A stretch of 62,682 nt of DNA from Phycisphaerales bacterium (GTDB taxonomy: Bacteria; Planctomycetota; Phycisphaerae; Phycisphaerales; UBA1924), in NCBI GenBank assembly GCA_019750095.1, contig JAIEOW010000120.1, forward strand, positions 1 to 62,682. The letters are read 5' to 3'. The first letter of the stretch is position 1. Every line of letters starts with the position of its first letter. Both the position numbers and the translations under genes were made by a program. The notes beneath the pieces were generated by a model. The model made no database searches, was not told the DNA's origin, and saw nothing but the letters and a program-made list of their open reading frames with translations. Below, one piece after another: positions 53,205 through 62,116 of this stretch.

Positions 53205-54026
53205 CTAGATCGTGGCGGTGATCGGCTCAACAGGCGGCGGGAGTCGCGGGGTGCCGCATTCGGGGCATCGCATCGCGGTGATGCCGCGCAAGTCATAGCC
53301 GCATCGTGCACAAACATTGGGGTCGATGCCCGAAACGATGCGGTGGTACATGTGCGCTTGCATGCAGTTGATCAGCGGCAAGCCCAGGAGCACGAGCCCG
53401 ACGCCAAGCAGCAATGCTGAGCCGATGGCGAGCAGGAACATCAGAAGGCTCAACAGCAACATCGGCCAGAACAGCGGCCCGGACCAGGCCCAGCTCAGCT
53501 TGATCGCATCCATCGCCGGCAGTCGCTTGTCGACCACGAGCAGCGGTGCGAGCCCGAGCCGGATCGAGAAGAACACGCCGAACACGACCCCGAACAGCAC
53601 GGCGGCGATCGCGAGTGCAACGGCCACCCAATCGCCAGAGCCGCTGCGTGCGATCCAATAGACACCGGCGGTGATGAGCTGGATGAAGACGCCGATCGCG
53701 CCCTGGATCATGCCCACGAGCATGAGCGAGACGTAGAACCGAAAGCCATCGAACATCTGCTCAAAGGACGCTTGCTCTCGGCGTGCAACTCGAATGGCGA
53801 CCATCGCCACGCCCGCGCTGATCTGCACCAGCAGGAACATGCTGACCAGAATCTCGCCGAGATATGGCAGCAGGCCGCCGGCCATGCTGGCGCCCAGCCA
53901 GAGCACCAGTGCCACACACATGGTGGCGAGCAGCAGGCCGTACTTGTATCTGAAATCCTCCCATGCATCGGTCGTAAGGCCAGCAAGCCGAAGGGTCAGG
54001 TGCTTTGGCGTGTGATTGCGAGCCAT
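53205..54026 (-). CDS. Polytopic membrane protein with C-terminal zinc ribbon
   Basis: 273 residues with about six hydrophobic segments between residues 28 and 225, two of them long and Gly/Ala/Leu-rich. The last 40 residues carry CARCGYDLRGITAMRCPECGTP, recognised by CARCGYDLRG and RCPECG, a ribbon found on very many planctomycete membrane proteins. The membrane part resembles DUF975/DUF4013-type proteins in layout (MDAIKLSWAW segment). Function unknown. Its stop is 11 bases from that of the convergent PpiD-like gene. Confidence 0.78.
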   Translation of the reverse strand: MARNHTPKHLTLRLAGLTTDAWEDFRYKYGLLLATMCVALVLWLGASMAGGLLPYLGEILVSMFLLVQISAGVAMVAIRVARREQASFEQMFDGFRFYVSLMLVGMIQGAIGVFIQLITAGVYWIARSGSGDWVAVALAIAAVLFGVVFGVFFSIRLGLAPLLVVDKRLPAMDAIKLSWAWSGPLFWPMLLLSLLMFLLAIGSALLLGVGLVLLGLPLINCMQAHMYHRIVSGIDPNVCARCGYDLRGITAMRCPECGTPRLPPPVEPITATI

Positions 54027-54113
54027 GGCAATGACTCCGAAACCAACGGGTGCGTGGGCGGCATCAGGATCGTCCCTCAGACGCCATCATTCTGCAAGCG
54101 GTACACTCGCAGA

Positions 54114-55154
54114 ATGTCGAAACGTCCACGCCAAACGGCTTCCCAAGCCGCCAAGAACGCGTCAAGAATCGCGGCTCCAAAGTCGCGGACGCCCCTCCCC
54201 GACGCGCGCCGATCACCCCGATTCGCCGGGATTCCGACTTTTTGCCGGTATCCGCGCATCGAAGACGCCCCAGCCAACGGCACGCCGATTGATTGGGCGA
54301 TCTACGGCGCGCCCTACGACGGTGGCACGACCTATCGCCCTGGCACACGCTTCGGCCCACGCGCGATCCGGAACGAGTCGCAGTACGTCAAACGCTACTC
54401 GATCGAGCATGATGTGGACGTGACCGAGGCGCTCAGCATCGCTGATGCGGGCGATGCGCCCGTCTCGCCGTACTCATGCGAGCAGAACGCACTGACACAA
54501 CTGGAGTTCTGCCGAGCGTTGCTGCGCGAGCACCAACACGCTCGCCTCATGGCGATCGGCGGCGACCACACCATCGCGTACGCCAACCTGCTGGCGACGC
54601 ACGAGCATCACGCCGCCCGCAAGAGCAAGCAGGGTCTCTCCCTCATCCACTTTGACAGCCATTTGGACACTGTGGACGCGGTCTGGGGCGAAAGGTGGGG
54701 TCACGCGTCGGTCTTCCGCCGAGCGATCGAGGCGGGGGCCGTTGACCCCAAGGCGATGCTCTCCATCGGCATCAAGGGGCCGCTGAACACGCGCGACGAC
54801 CTGACCTATGCCCGCGATCACGGCGTCACGGTGCTGACCTGCGAGCAGTTCCGCGATCGTGGGGCCGCGGTCATCGGCGCGTATCTGAAGCGTGTCCGCA
54901 ATCGACCGGTCTACGTGACCTTTGACATCGACTGCATCGACCCCGCCTTTGCCCCCGGCACGGGCACACCCAGCGTGGGCGGCCTGACGTCCGCCGAGGC
55001 GCTCAAGGCCATACGGTCCCTCGCGGGGATTGATCTGGTTGGCGCCGACGTGGTGGAAGTGCTGCCCGATCGCGACCCGGGGGGGATCACGGCTCTGCTC
55101 GCTGGCCACATCATGTTTGAGCTGCTCTGCCTGAGCGCGATCCGCCCGAGATAG
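54114..55154 (+). CDS. Agmatinase/ureohydrolase family protein
   Basis: 346 residues of the binuclear manganese ureohydrolase family. Metal-binding motifs are GGDHTIAYA, HFDSHLDT and DIDCIDPAFAPGTGTP. DGGTTYRPGTRFGPRAIR marks the N-terminal loop. The second motif reads SHLDT rather than the AHTDT usual in agmatinases, and is found in guanidinobutyrase-like members, so the substrate (agmatine, guanidinobutyrate or another guanidino compound) is open. The first 40 residues are basic and poorly conserved, so the true start may be later than 54114. No polyamine gene is nearby. Confidence 0.87.
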   Translation: MSKRPRQTASQAAKNASRIAAPKSRTPLPDARRSPRFAGIPTFCRYPRIEDAPANGTPIDWAIYGAPYDGGTTYRPGTRFGPRAIRNESQYVKRYSIEHDVDVTEALSIADAGDAPVSPYSCEQNALTQLEFCRALLREHQHARLMAIGGDHTIAYANLLATHEHHAARKSKQGLSLIHFDSHLDTVDAVWGERWGHASVFRRAIEAGAVDPKAMLSIGIKGPLNTRDDLTYARDHGVTVLTCEQFRDRGAAVIGAYLKRVRNRPVYVTFDIDCIDPAFAPGTGTPSVGGLTSAEALKAIRSLAGIDLVGADVVEVLPDRDPGGITALLAGHIMFELLCLSAIRPR

Positions 55155-55164
55155 CCGGCGCGGT

Positions 55165-55965
55165 CTAACGAGTCCGAAGCGCCAGAATCAGCTCGATCTT
55201 TCCCGGATGCTCCCGCAGCGTCCGGGCGATGTCCTGCGATGAAAGCCCGCGATCGGCAAGCGTGTACACCTGATTCGCAAGCGCGTCGAGCCCCTCCTGC
55301 CGTTCCGGGGCGGTCCCTCCACCTGCCACCACCGCAGCCATCACCGGCGCAGCGGGGACGATCGGGCGAGTCACAATCGTCGGTGCTTCAACACGCGTCG
55401 GAGCTTCAGCACGAGCTCGCGCTGGCTCGATGGGCTGAACAGCCGGCTGAACACCCGGTCGGCTGACCAGCCCGGCCTGCCGAACGGGCATCCCGCGGAC
55501 CTCCGCCTCGACCTCTGCAGGCGTCGCCTGATGCTCGCGCGTGTGATCCGATCTTTCTCCAGCCGCATCGGCCCGCGCGAGGATCGCTTCCACCTCGCGG
55601 GCCTTGGCGTCGAGTTGCGCGGTCAGGCGATTACACAACTCCTCGGCTTCGCCCATCAATCGCAACAGCCGCTCGGCTTCCTGGACCGTCGCCAGCGACG
55701 TCGCACCCGGGGGCGGAGTGGGCTCAGCCTGCTTCGCGGGGCGCTTGGGTTCGGGCTTCTCGGTTTCAAACTGGGCCGATTTCGCCCGCCCACGCAGGAC
55801 GCCGACGATCACCACCGCGATGATCACCAAGCCGCCCACCACCAGGCCCATAGCGATCCAATAGGCCATCGCCGACCCGGCGGGGCCAGACAGTCCGCCG
55901 CCCGCGCCGGATTGAAGTGCGAGAGGAACCAGCGGCGTGCCCGAAATGTCCATCGATGCGTCCAT
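55165..55965 (-). CDS. Membrane-anchored coiled-coil protein with C-terminal helix-turn-helix-like segment
   Basis: 266 residues. One membrane helix at about 33-57 is followed by a basic region and a charged helix at about 92-130 likely to form a coiled coil. A Pro/Ala/Arg-rich linker leads to the C-terminal LADRGLSSQDIARTLREHPGKIELILALR (recognised by GLSSQDIARTL and KIELILALR). This end resembles DUF6115/DUF2802 proteins, which pair a membrane helix and coiled coil with a small helix-turn-helix motif; some are linked to motility genes, which are not seen here. Met5 is an alternative start. Function unknown. Confidence 0.65.
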   Translation of the reverse strand: MDASMDISGTPLVPLALQSGAGGGLSGPAGSAMAYWIAMGLVVGGLVIIAVVIVGVLRGRAKSAQFETEKPEPKRPAKQAEPTPPPGATSLATVQEAERLLRLMGEAEELCNRLTAQLDAKAREVEAILARADAAGERSDHTREHQATPAEVEAEVRGMPVRQAGLVSRPGVQPAVQPIEPARARAEAPTRVEAPTIVTRPIVPAAPVMAAVVAGGGTAPERQEGLDALANQVYTLADRGLSSQDIARTLREHPGKIELILALRTR

Positions 55966-56025
55966 ACGAGTGTGGCCCGATCCTTGGAAGGCGGGGCGAG
56001 TGTACTACAAAACCTAGACTTGGTC

Positions 56026-57117
56026 ATGTCCAGCCCCCGGCCAGATCAGCTCAATGGGCCAGTTCTTCCGCGCGATCGCGTCGCGATGGCCATTGTTCGG
56101 TTCTGGCGGGCCATGACCTCCCCCGGTGGAGGGCGTGCCCGACGCCTCGGTCGCGGAGCGCCAACCCTGGTGGCCTGCTCTGGCGGAGCCGATTCCGTGG
56201 CCCTGGCACTCGTGCTCCGCTCGGCCACCGATCGGCTGGTCATCGGGCACGTGGTGCACGATCTGCGTCCGCGGACGCAGGCCCTGTCAGATCGCGATGT
56301 GGTGCGTTCGCTCGCCGATGGGCTCGGCGTGCCCTTTGTGGAATCCGAGGTGCGTGTTCGAACCGCGGGCGGGCAAGGGCAGACGAACATCGAAGCACTC
56401 GCCCGGCGCGAGCGCTACGCCGCACTCAGGCAGATGGCTCTGGATTCCGGCGTGCGTTTCGTAGCGGTCGCTCATCACGCCGACGATCAGCTCGAGAATC
56501 TGCTTATGTCACTGGTACGAGGCGGCACCCTGCGGGGAATGCCAGCGCGACGCCGCCTGGGCGACGGGATCACGCTCGTGCGCCCGATGCTCTGCCAAGA
56601 CCATGAGGTCACGCGGGAGCACAGCCGACGGCTCTGCCAGCTCGCCGGTGTCGATTGGTGCGAAGATGCGACCAACGCCGACACGTCGCGTCTGCGCGCG
56701 GCGATCCGCTGCTCGATCCTCCCCACCCTTAAATCACTCCGACCAGACGTCGCCCGGCACGCGGTGCAGGCCTCATCCAGCGCCGCGGCGGCACGCAGCG
56801 TGGTCGCCGATACCGCGCGTGCAAACCTCGCGTGCGCCCGGCGTGAACCCGGCTCTCTCGCATGGAAGAGAACCGATCTCGAACATGAGCCGGTGATCGT
56901 CCTTGGCGAAATCATCCGTGCCGCACGTACGGAGCTGATCGGGCTCACGGGCGCTGACAAACTCTCCAAGCGAGCGATCGACCGGGCGGCACGGACGATC
57001 CGCGACGATTCAACCGATCCGCGCACGATGCAGCTCGCCGACCTCACGCTTGAAGTTCGTGCCGCGACGGTACGAGTCACCGCGACACCCACGCCAGCAT
57101 CCAAGACCAAGTCATGA
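56026..57117 (+). CDS. tilS: tRNA(Ile)-lysidine synthase
   Basis: 363 residues. TilS attaches lysine to cytidine 34 of the tRNA that reads AUA, using ATP. The N-type ATP-pyrophosphatase loop SGGADSVAL is at 52-60. VVHDLRPRTQALSDRD, AVAHHADDQLENLLMSLVRGG (core HHADDQLENLLM) and DWCEDATNADTSRLRAAIR (core EDATNAD) are the other family motifs. The C-terminal domains of the longer E. coli enzyme are missing, so it is the short form. Its stop overlaps the start of the next gene as ATGA, so translation is coupled. Start at 56026 removes a long unconserved extension. Confidence 0.93.
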   Translation: MSSPRPDQLNGPVLPRDRVAMAIVRFWRAMTSPGGGRARRLGRGAPTLVACSGGADSVALALVLRSATDRLVIGHVVHDLRPRTQALSDRDVVRSLADGLGVPFVESEVRVRTAGGQGQTNIEALARRERYAALRQMALDSGVRFVAVAHHADDQLENLLMSLVRGGTLRGMPARRRLGDGITLVRPMLCQDHEVTREHSRRLCQLAGVDWCEDATNADTSRLRAAIRCSILPTLKSLRPDVARHAVQASSSAAAARSVVADTARANLACARREPGSLAWKRTDLEHEPVIVLGEIIRAARTELIGLTGADKLSKRAIDRAARTIRDDSTDPRTMQLADLTLEVRAATVRVTATPTPASKTKS

Positions 57118-57560
57118 GTACCAACCCCCCACCCAAGCCCGCATCAGCCGACCCCATCTCCGCCGTACTCGTGGGGCACTGCGGGCCCGACTCGTGGATG
57201 CTCAAATCGGTCGTGGGGCGTGCGCTCCCCGGAGCGAGCGTGAGCTTTGTGAGCGACCACGCTGCGACCGTCCACGCCGCGGCAACAGCCGATCTTCTGC
57301 TCGTAAACCGCGTCCTCGACGGTTCTTTCGACGATGATTCGGGCATCGCCCTCATCGCCGCGTTGCGCGACCACCCCGGCCGTCGCGCCGCGCTCATGCT
57401 CATCAGCAACCTGCCCGATGCCCAGGCTCAGGCCGAAGCCGCGGGTGCGGCACCAGGATTTGGAAAGTCCAACGCCGGCTCGCCGTTAGCCGCCGATCGC
57501 CTTCGACAGGCCGCCCAGAGTGCGCGAGTTGGCGCTCAATCACCGAAAGCGATCACTTGA
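57114..57560 (+). CDS. Receiver-like protein lacking the phosphoacceptor Asp
   Basis: 148 residues with the alternating strands and helices of a response-regulator receiver domain (SAVLVGH, ADLLLVNRVLDG, ALMLISNLPD, then GFGKS). The usual Asp at the end of the third strand is Asn (LLLVNRV) and the acidic pair after the first strand is missing, while a Lys (GFGKS) is kept. If the fold is right it cannot be phosphorylated in the normal way. It has no output domain. The first codon overlaps the tilS stop and the last 8 bases overlap the convergent Sco gene. Confidence 0.55.
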   Translation: MSTNPPPKPASADPISAVLVGHCGPDSWMLKSVVGRALPGASVSFVSDHAATVHAAATADLLLVNRVLDGSFDDDSGIALIAALRDHPGRRAALMLISNLPDAQAQAEAAGAAPGFGKSNAGSPLAADRLRQAAQSARVGAQSPKAIT

Positions 57561-58290
57561 GCCCGAGTTTGGTCGCCCCGGCAGTTGCCCGCTTCTTCAG
57601 TGCGGCCATCTCTTCCGGCACACTCGCTAGATAGATCCCGAGCACCTCGCCCTTCGGGCCAACCAGCACGAACCAGCTCGGGTGGATGATGTTGTTCATC
57701 GTGCCGCCCGATGGCAGCTTGATCATGTTCGCGTCGCTGGGATCTGTCCCCACGGCGAACTTCAAACCTTGCTCAAGCATGGGATACACCACCGCTGTCG
57801 GCCCAACGGCAAACGTCCATCGTGTGGGATCAGCGGAGCGATCTCGGGCATATTGCGCCAGCCGCTCTGGCGTGTCGTGCACCGGATCGACGCTGATGCT
57901 GAGAAACCGCACCTGCGCCCCCGGCCCGCCCGCCTGCCGAAGATCGCGAGCGAGGTCGCCCATGGTCTGCGTGAGCATCGGGCAGACGAGCGTGCAGTTC
58001 GTGAACACAAAGCTGACCACCGTGAGCTTGCCGGTGAACACGTCGTTGGTGGTCTTAACGCCGTTCTGATCGGTCAGCTCAAAGGGCAGAATCCGAAGGT
58101 CTTTGGCGTTGTCATCGGGCAGCAGCGGGTCCGCCGATCGCGTCGTGCTCGAGCCGCCGGGGCCAAGCCCCCCACCCCCCCCATTCGCACCGAGTGACGC
58201 CATGCTGCGATAGATCGCGATGAGCCCACCCAGCGACGCGGCAAAGATCGCTCCGGCGATCAACAACGAGATGATGAGTCCCCTTGACAT
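57553..58290 (-). CDS. SCO1/SenC family copper/thiol protein
   Basis: 245 residues. An N-terminal membrane anchor lies at about 4-28, then a Gly-rich linker and a thioredoxin-like fold. The copper ligands are present: CTLVC (C99, C103, within FTNCTLVCPM) and the distant His of NIIHPSWFVL near residue 205. ISVDPVHDTPERLAQYA is also typical. Sco proteins deliver copper to cytochrome c oxidase or reduce its CuA site. No oxidase genes are in the window. ATG 58290 is chosen because the anchor follows at once; it overlaps the receiver-like gene by 8 bases at its 3' end. Confidence 0.92.
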   Translation of the reverse strand: MSRGLIISLLIAGAIFAASLGGLIAIYRSMASLGANGGGGGLGPGGSSTTRSADPLLPDDNAKDLRILPFELTDQNGVKTTNDVFTGKLTVVSFVFTNCTLVCPMLTQTMGDLARDLRQAGGPGAQVRFLSISVDPVHDTPERLAQYARDRSADPTRWTFAVGPTAVVYPMLEQGLKFAVGTDPSDANMIKLPSGGTMNNIIHPSWFVLVGPKGEVLGIYLASVPEEMAALKKRATAGATKLGLK

Positions 58291-58410
58291 GCTGTCCAAA
58301 GGGTACGTGAGGCCGCGGCTCCAGACGCGGGCTTGCCCGTTTTCGCGTGGATTCACCGGGGGTGGTACCATGGACCCCGTACGGATGCACCTGCCGGCTC
58401 GGAGAGCCCC

Positions 58411-59211
58411 ATGTCGCCTGAAACCCTGTCGCGCCCCGACGCCACAATCGAAGCCAAAGACACGTCGCCACCAAGCAGCGCGTCCTCACTCGGCACGAGC
58501 GACGACGAAGCGGGCGCGCCGCTGGTCGATGCCTCCGTCAAGCTCGCCATGGCGCTCTCGGGCGCGACTCCAGAATCCATCGCCGGCCCGATCGAAGCAC
58601 TGCTGCTCAGCGTTGATCGCCCGGTGCCTGCGGCTCGCCTTGCCGAGGCGCTCGGATTGATCCAGGATGCCGATGATCCGTCGCAGGCCGAGTCCGATGA
58701 ACCAGCCGCCACCGACGCCACCAAACCCAAGAAGCGCGGCAAGAAGGGCCCCGTTGTCGTCACTCCGGTCGGCCTCGTGCACGCCGCGATCGAGCATCTG
58801 AATGCGGGCTATCAGCAGACGGCTCGGAGCTTCCGCATCCAACGCGTCGCCGGCGGCTATCGCGTGATGACCCTGCCCGAGTTTTCCGGCGTGCTGGAAC
58901 GGTTTCATGGCAAACGCGAGCGACATGGAGTCAGCCGAGCCGCACTCGAGACCCTCGCGATCATCGCGTACAAGCAGCCCATCACCCGCGCGTCGCTGGA
59001 AGCCATCCGCGGCGTGGCCTGCGGCGAAGTGCTGCGATCACTCATCGAGCGTCGCCTGGTCACCATCGTCGGCAGGGCCGAGGAGCTTGGTCGACCGATG
59101 CTCTATGGCACGACCAAGTCGTTCCTGGAGACCTTCGGCCTCGCCAGCGTGAAAGACCTTCCGGCCCCCGAAGAGTTCCGCCCCCGCGGCGAAGACCCGG
59201 ACGCCGACTGA
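58411..59211 (+). CDS. scpB: Segregation and condensation protein B
   Basis: 266 residues. ScpB is the winged-helix subunit that works with ScpA and SMC in chromosome organisation. An acidic N-terminal extension of about 50 residues precedes IAGPIEALLLSVDRPV. The core shows LNAGYQQTARSFRIQRVAGGYRVMT, recognised by FRIQRVAGGYR, and SRAALETLAIIAYKQPITRASLEAIRGV, recognised by LAIIAYKQPITR. GTTKSFLETFGL lies near the end. A charged insert (about residues 90-120) is extra. ATG 58411 is used. scpA is not in the window. A CYTH gene follows one base after the stop. Confidence 0.94.
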   Translation: MSPETLSRPDATIEAKDTSPPSSASSLGTSDDEAGAPLVDASVKLAMALSGATPESIAGPIEALLLSVDRPVPAARLAEALGLIQDADDPSQAESDEPAATDATKPKKRGKKGPVVVTPVGLVHAAIEHLNAGYQQTARSFRIQRVAGGYRVMTLPEFSGVLERFHGKRERHGVSRAALETLAIIAYKQPITRASLEAIRGVACGEVLRSLIERRLVTIVGRAEELGRPMLYGTTKSFLETFGLASVKDLPAPEEFRPRGEDPDAD

Positions 59212-59212
59212 C

Positions 59213-59728
59213 ATGCCCATGCAGAACGTCGAGTACAAAGCCGAGCTGCGAGACGTCGCACTTGCACGCACCATCGCCGCATCGATCCGTGCGATCAGCG
59301 TCGACACGCTCCGTCAGACCGATACCTACTACCGCGTGCCCGACGCCAAGCTGAAGAAGCGCGAGACCGAGGGACAGCCGACCGAGTGGGTGTTCTACAG
59401 CCGTGCGAACCGCACGCAGTCCAAGCTGAGCAACTTCACGCTCTATCCCGACTCCATGGCGCGCGAACGATTCGGTTCCACCGAGCTGCCCGTCTGGGTC
59501 GTGGTCAGGAAACTCCGTGAGCTCTGGACATATCAGGGTGTCCGGATCCACCTTGATCAGGTCGAGGGTCTCGGCAACTTCGTTGAGTTTGAAGCCCTCA
59601 TCTGCCCGGAACGATCCATGGAACTCGCCCACCAGCAAGTCGAGTTTCTGCGCCAGTCCTTTGGCCCAGCCATGGGTGAGCCGATCGCGTGCGGCTATGC
59701 CGACCTGCTTGAGGCCGAGCGCGCCTGA
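59213..59728 (+). CDS. CYTH domain protein (class IV adenylate cyclase-like)
   Basis: 171 residues forming a single CYTH tunnel domain. NVEYKAELRD is the ExExK-type strand, reading VEYKAEL with the first Glu, Lys and second Glu in the expected spacing. TDTYYRVPDAKLKKRE and VEGLGNFVEFEAL are typical of the CyaB/class IV cyclase branch. Members cleave or cyclise phosphates: adenylate cyclase, thiamine triphosphatase or polyphosphatase activity are all known, and sequence alone does not decide. It follows scpB by one base and is likely coupled to it. Confidence 0.85.
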   Translation: MPMQNVEYKAELRDVALARTIAASIRAISVDTLRQTDTYYRVPDAKLKKRETEGQPTEWVFYSRANRTQSKLSNFTLYPDSMARERFGSTELPVWVVVRKLRELWTYQGVRIHLDQVEGLGNFVEFEALICPERSMELAHQQVEFLRQSFGPAMGEPIACGYADLLEAERA

Positions 59729-59805
59729 GCGGTTAAAGAATCAAGTTCGCACCCGAACGGCCACATTCTCCGGCACGCCGCTGCACGCGGATCGACGTTG
59801 ATACC

Positions 59806-59843
59806 CGAAAAAAAGACCGCCGAGCATGGTGCCCGGCGGTCTT
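59806..59843 (-). terminator. Rho-independent terminator of the large dockerin-tailed gene
   Basis: On the minus strand a perfect 9-bp stem (AAGACCGCC at 59835-59843 read in reverse complement, pairing with 59813-59821) is followed by a run of seven T (from A at 59808-59814). It lies 78 bases after the stop of the gene at 59921. Confidence 0.9.
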
Positions 59844-59920
59844 CGTCGTCGTGTTGAGCGAGGCCCCGAACACCGGGGCCCCGCGATTGAAGCGAAGGGA
59901 TCTTGTGCGATACCCGGGCT

Positions 59921-62116
59921 TTAGCCCTGGCAGTCGCCCTCGAACCAGGCATTGAGGAACGCGAAGATATCGGTGACGGCGATGCCGCCGCCGTCGATGT
60001 CCGTCGTCGCAACGCCCGCGAACCAGTCGTTGAGATAGGCGAAGATGTCGCCGACCTCGACCGAGCCGCTCTGGTCATAGTCTGCAGCGCACGTGGCGAT
60101 GCGGACCCACTGCTGACCAGCGATGGTGCTGAGGTTCAGCGTGCGCGGCTCGCCGAGGTTGGCGGTGCCGGCCGCGTCGCCGAAGATCTGGTTGGAGACC
60201 TGCGTGAACCCGCCGCGGATCAGGAAGCCCGCGAGCTTGATGCGCGAACGCGGGGTCGCACCGATCTCGCCGAGGTCGTAGCTGAGCTCGAAGCCGGTGG
60301 TCACGGCAGCCGGGGTGCCGACGGCAAGGTCCGTCACGCCAGCGACGTTGGAGTTGTTGAGGGCCGCGCGGTGCAGGCCGTAGCGGGGACGAAGAGCCAG
60401 CGGAGCAACCGGGTTGCCCTGGTTCGGCGTCACGCCGATCCAGTCGGCCCAGGCAGCTTCCGTCGCGGGGAACGCGCCGGCGTTGCTGTCGAGGTAGCCC
60501 TGCAGGACGCGGTTGGCCTCACGCGGGGGGAGCGCGGTGAAGACGTTGTCCTTGGAGCCGCTCTGCCACTCGATGCCGCCGGGCTGCGTGCAGCAGAAGT
60601 TCGTGCCATCGAAGGGGAGCACCGCGGGGATGTCGGCCCCGTGGAACGAGCCGAAGTCCAGCCCGTTGCCGTTGGTCTCTTCCAGACGCCCGTTGGTGCG
60701 AATCACCGCCGAGTCGATCACCAGACGGTTGACGTTCTCGACGTGGACGTGCGAGTAGTAATCAGCCGCGAAGCCGGCGTCGAAGGTCAAGCCGGGATTG
60801 CTCCCGTCGAACGAACCGAGGCGGTTCAGACCGCCGCGACCGCCATCGGCGATACCGATGTCGACGTTGGGCGTGCCGGGGCCGAAGTCAAAGCTGGGGC
60901 CGCGAAGGGTGTTCTGGCCGACGTCGCCCGAAGGGTTGCCGTTGCTGTCGAAGATCAGCGTGAGGAAGTCGTCGGCCTTGAAGTTGCCAGCGACGAAGAG
61001 GTGCAGGCGGTTGTTGGCGCGATCGACGAAGCTGTACAGGGCGTTGAGCTCGGAGCCGACGGCGACCGCCTGATTGGGCGGGCAGGCCGAGCCGGTGCCG
61101 ATGATTGCCGCGGGCGGAGTCACGCCGCCGCCGAGGAAGCCGCCGCCGCCGCCCGCGCCGGTGATACCGACGTGGAGCTTGGCGAAGTCCGCAAAGCAGA
61201 CCGGCTCAGCGCCGCCGACGCGGAAGCTCATGTAATAGTTGGCCGCGAAGGTGCTGTCAAAGGTGAGGCCCTGATGGTTGTTCAGGCCTTCGGCACCCGG
61301 ATTGTTGTTGGCGAGCACGTTTTGACCGCCGGCCGCGCCGGTGTCGATGAAGATGCTGATCTTGTTGAAGTCGGAGTTCAGATTGCCCGCGATGGTCATG
61401 ATCAGGTGCGGAGCGGCGGGCTGGCCGTCGACGCTGACGGTGGCGATCTGAGCAAAGAAGCCGTCGATCTCGGAACCGTTGGCGAAGCCGACCTGGCCCA
61501 GCGTGGAGTTGCCGAAGCCGGTGCCGAGGGTCTGCTCCCAGAGGGCCGCGCCATACGCCGCATCAGCCGTGCCGTCGACGGTGATGGAGCCGATGTTGGT
61601 GGCGGCGTTGTTGACCACGCTGACGAACTGGTCACCAGCGAAGTTGTTGAAGTTGATCCCTGCCAGCGGCGACGCACCACCGACGAAGCCGCCGGTACCG
61701 TTGCCACCGAGGTTGCCGGTGCCAGCGGGCAGACCGCCGACGACCTGGTTGGACAGGTAGTCATACCCGCCACCAGAGTTAAACGCGGTGACGCGGATCG
61801 GGCCGGTGGGGTTGCCGAGCTGGAGGAGGGGAATGGCGATCTCAACGCCCGTGGTCACGCCAGCGCCGCTGGAGGGCCCGCCGTTGGAACCGTCAACGCC
61901 CGCGGCGTTGGAGTTGTTGATGGCGATGCGCACGCCGTTGCCAATGCTCTGGCAAAGGTCGGCACGATTGTCGCCGAAGCTGGTCGGAACGGTCTGCAGC
62001 CACTTGGCCGCGCCATACGACGCGTCCTTGGTGCCATCGACCACCGGGGCCTGAGCGAGGGACAAGGACGTGCCGGCGAGCAACGCGATGCCGGCAGCAA
62101 GACTGTTCAGACGCAT
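59921..62116 (-). CDS. Large exported protein with internal repeats and dockerin-like tail
   Basis: 731 residues. A signal peptide covers about 1-22 (...LSLAQ). The body is rich in Gly, Asn, Phe and Asp and contains duplicated units: VDGTKDASYGAAKWLQTV near the start and VDGTADAAYGAALWEQTL about 150 residues later, then GLTFDSTFAANYYMSF and GLTFDAGFAADYYSHV. These look like tandem beta-sandwich domains. The C-terminus (about 675-731) is the dockerin-like module: DYDQSGSVEVGDIFAYLNDWF and DIDGGGIAVTDIFAFLNAWFEGDC, here recognised by DIFAYLNDWF and DIFAFLNAWF. Start supported by AAGGAG. No function known; a surface location is inferred. Confidence 0.88.
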   Translation of the reverse strand: MRLNSLAAGIALLAGTSLSLAQAPVVDGTKDASYGAAKWLQTVPTSFGDNRADLCQSIGNGVRIAINNSNAAGVDGSNGGPSSGAGVTTGVEIAIPLLQLGNPTGPIRVTAFNSGGGYDYLSNQVVGGLPAGTGNLGGNGTGGFVGGASPLAGINFNNFAGDQFVSVVNNAATNIGSITVDGTADAAYGAALWEQTLGTGFGNSTLGQVGFANGSEIDGFFAQIATVSVDGQPAAPHLIMTIAGNLNSDFNKISIFIDTGAAGGQNVLANNNPGAEGLNNHQGLTFDSTFAANYYMSFRVGGAEPVCFADFAKLHVGITGAGGGGGFLGGGVTPPAAIIGTGSACPPNQAVAVGSELNALYSFVDRANNRLHLFVAGNFKADDFLTLIFDSNGNPSGDVGQNTLRGPSFDFGPGTPNVDIGIADGGRGGLNRLGSFDGSNPGLTFDAGFAADYYSHVHVENVNRLVIDSAVIRTNGRLEETNGNGLDFGSFHGADIPAVLPFDGTNFCCTQPGGIEWQSGSKDNVFTALPPREANRVLQGYLDSNAGAFPATEAAWADWIGVTPNQGNPVAPLALRPRYGLHRAALNNSNVAGVTDLAVGTPAAVTTGFELSYDLGEIGATPRSRIKLAGFLIRGGFTQVSNQIFGDAAGTANLGEPRTLNLSTIAGQQWVRIATCAADYDQSGSVEVGDIFAYLNDWFAGVATTDIDGGGIAVTDIFAFLNAWFEGDCQG

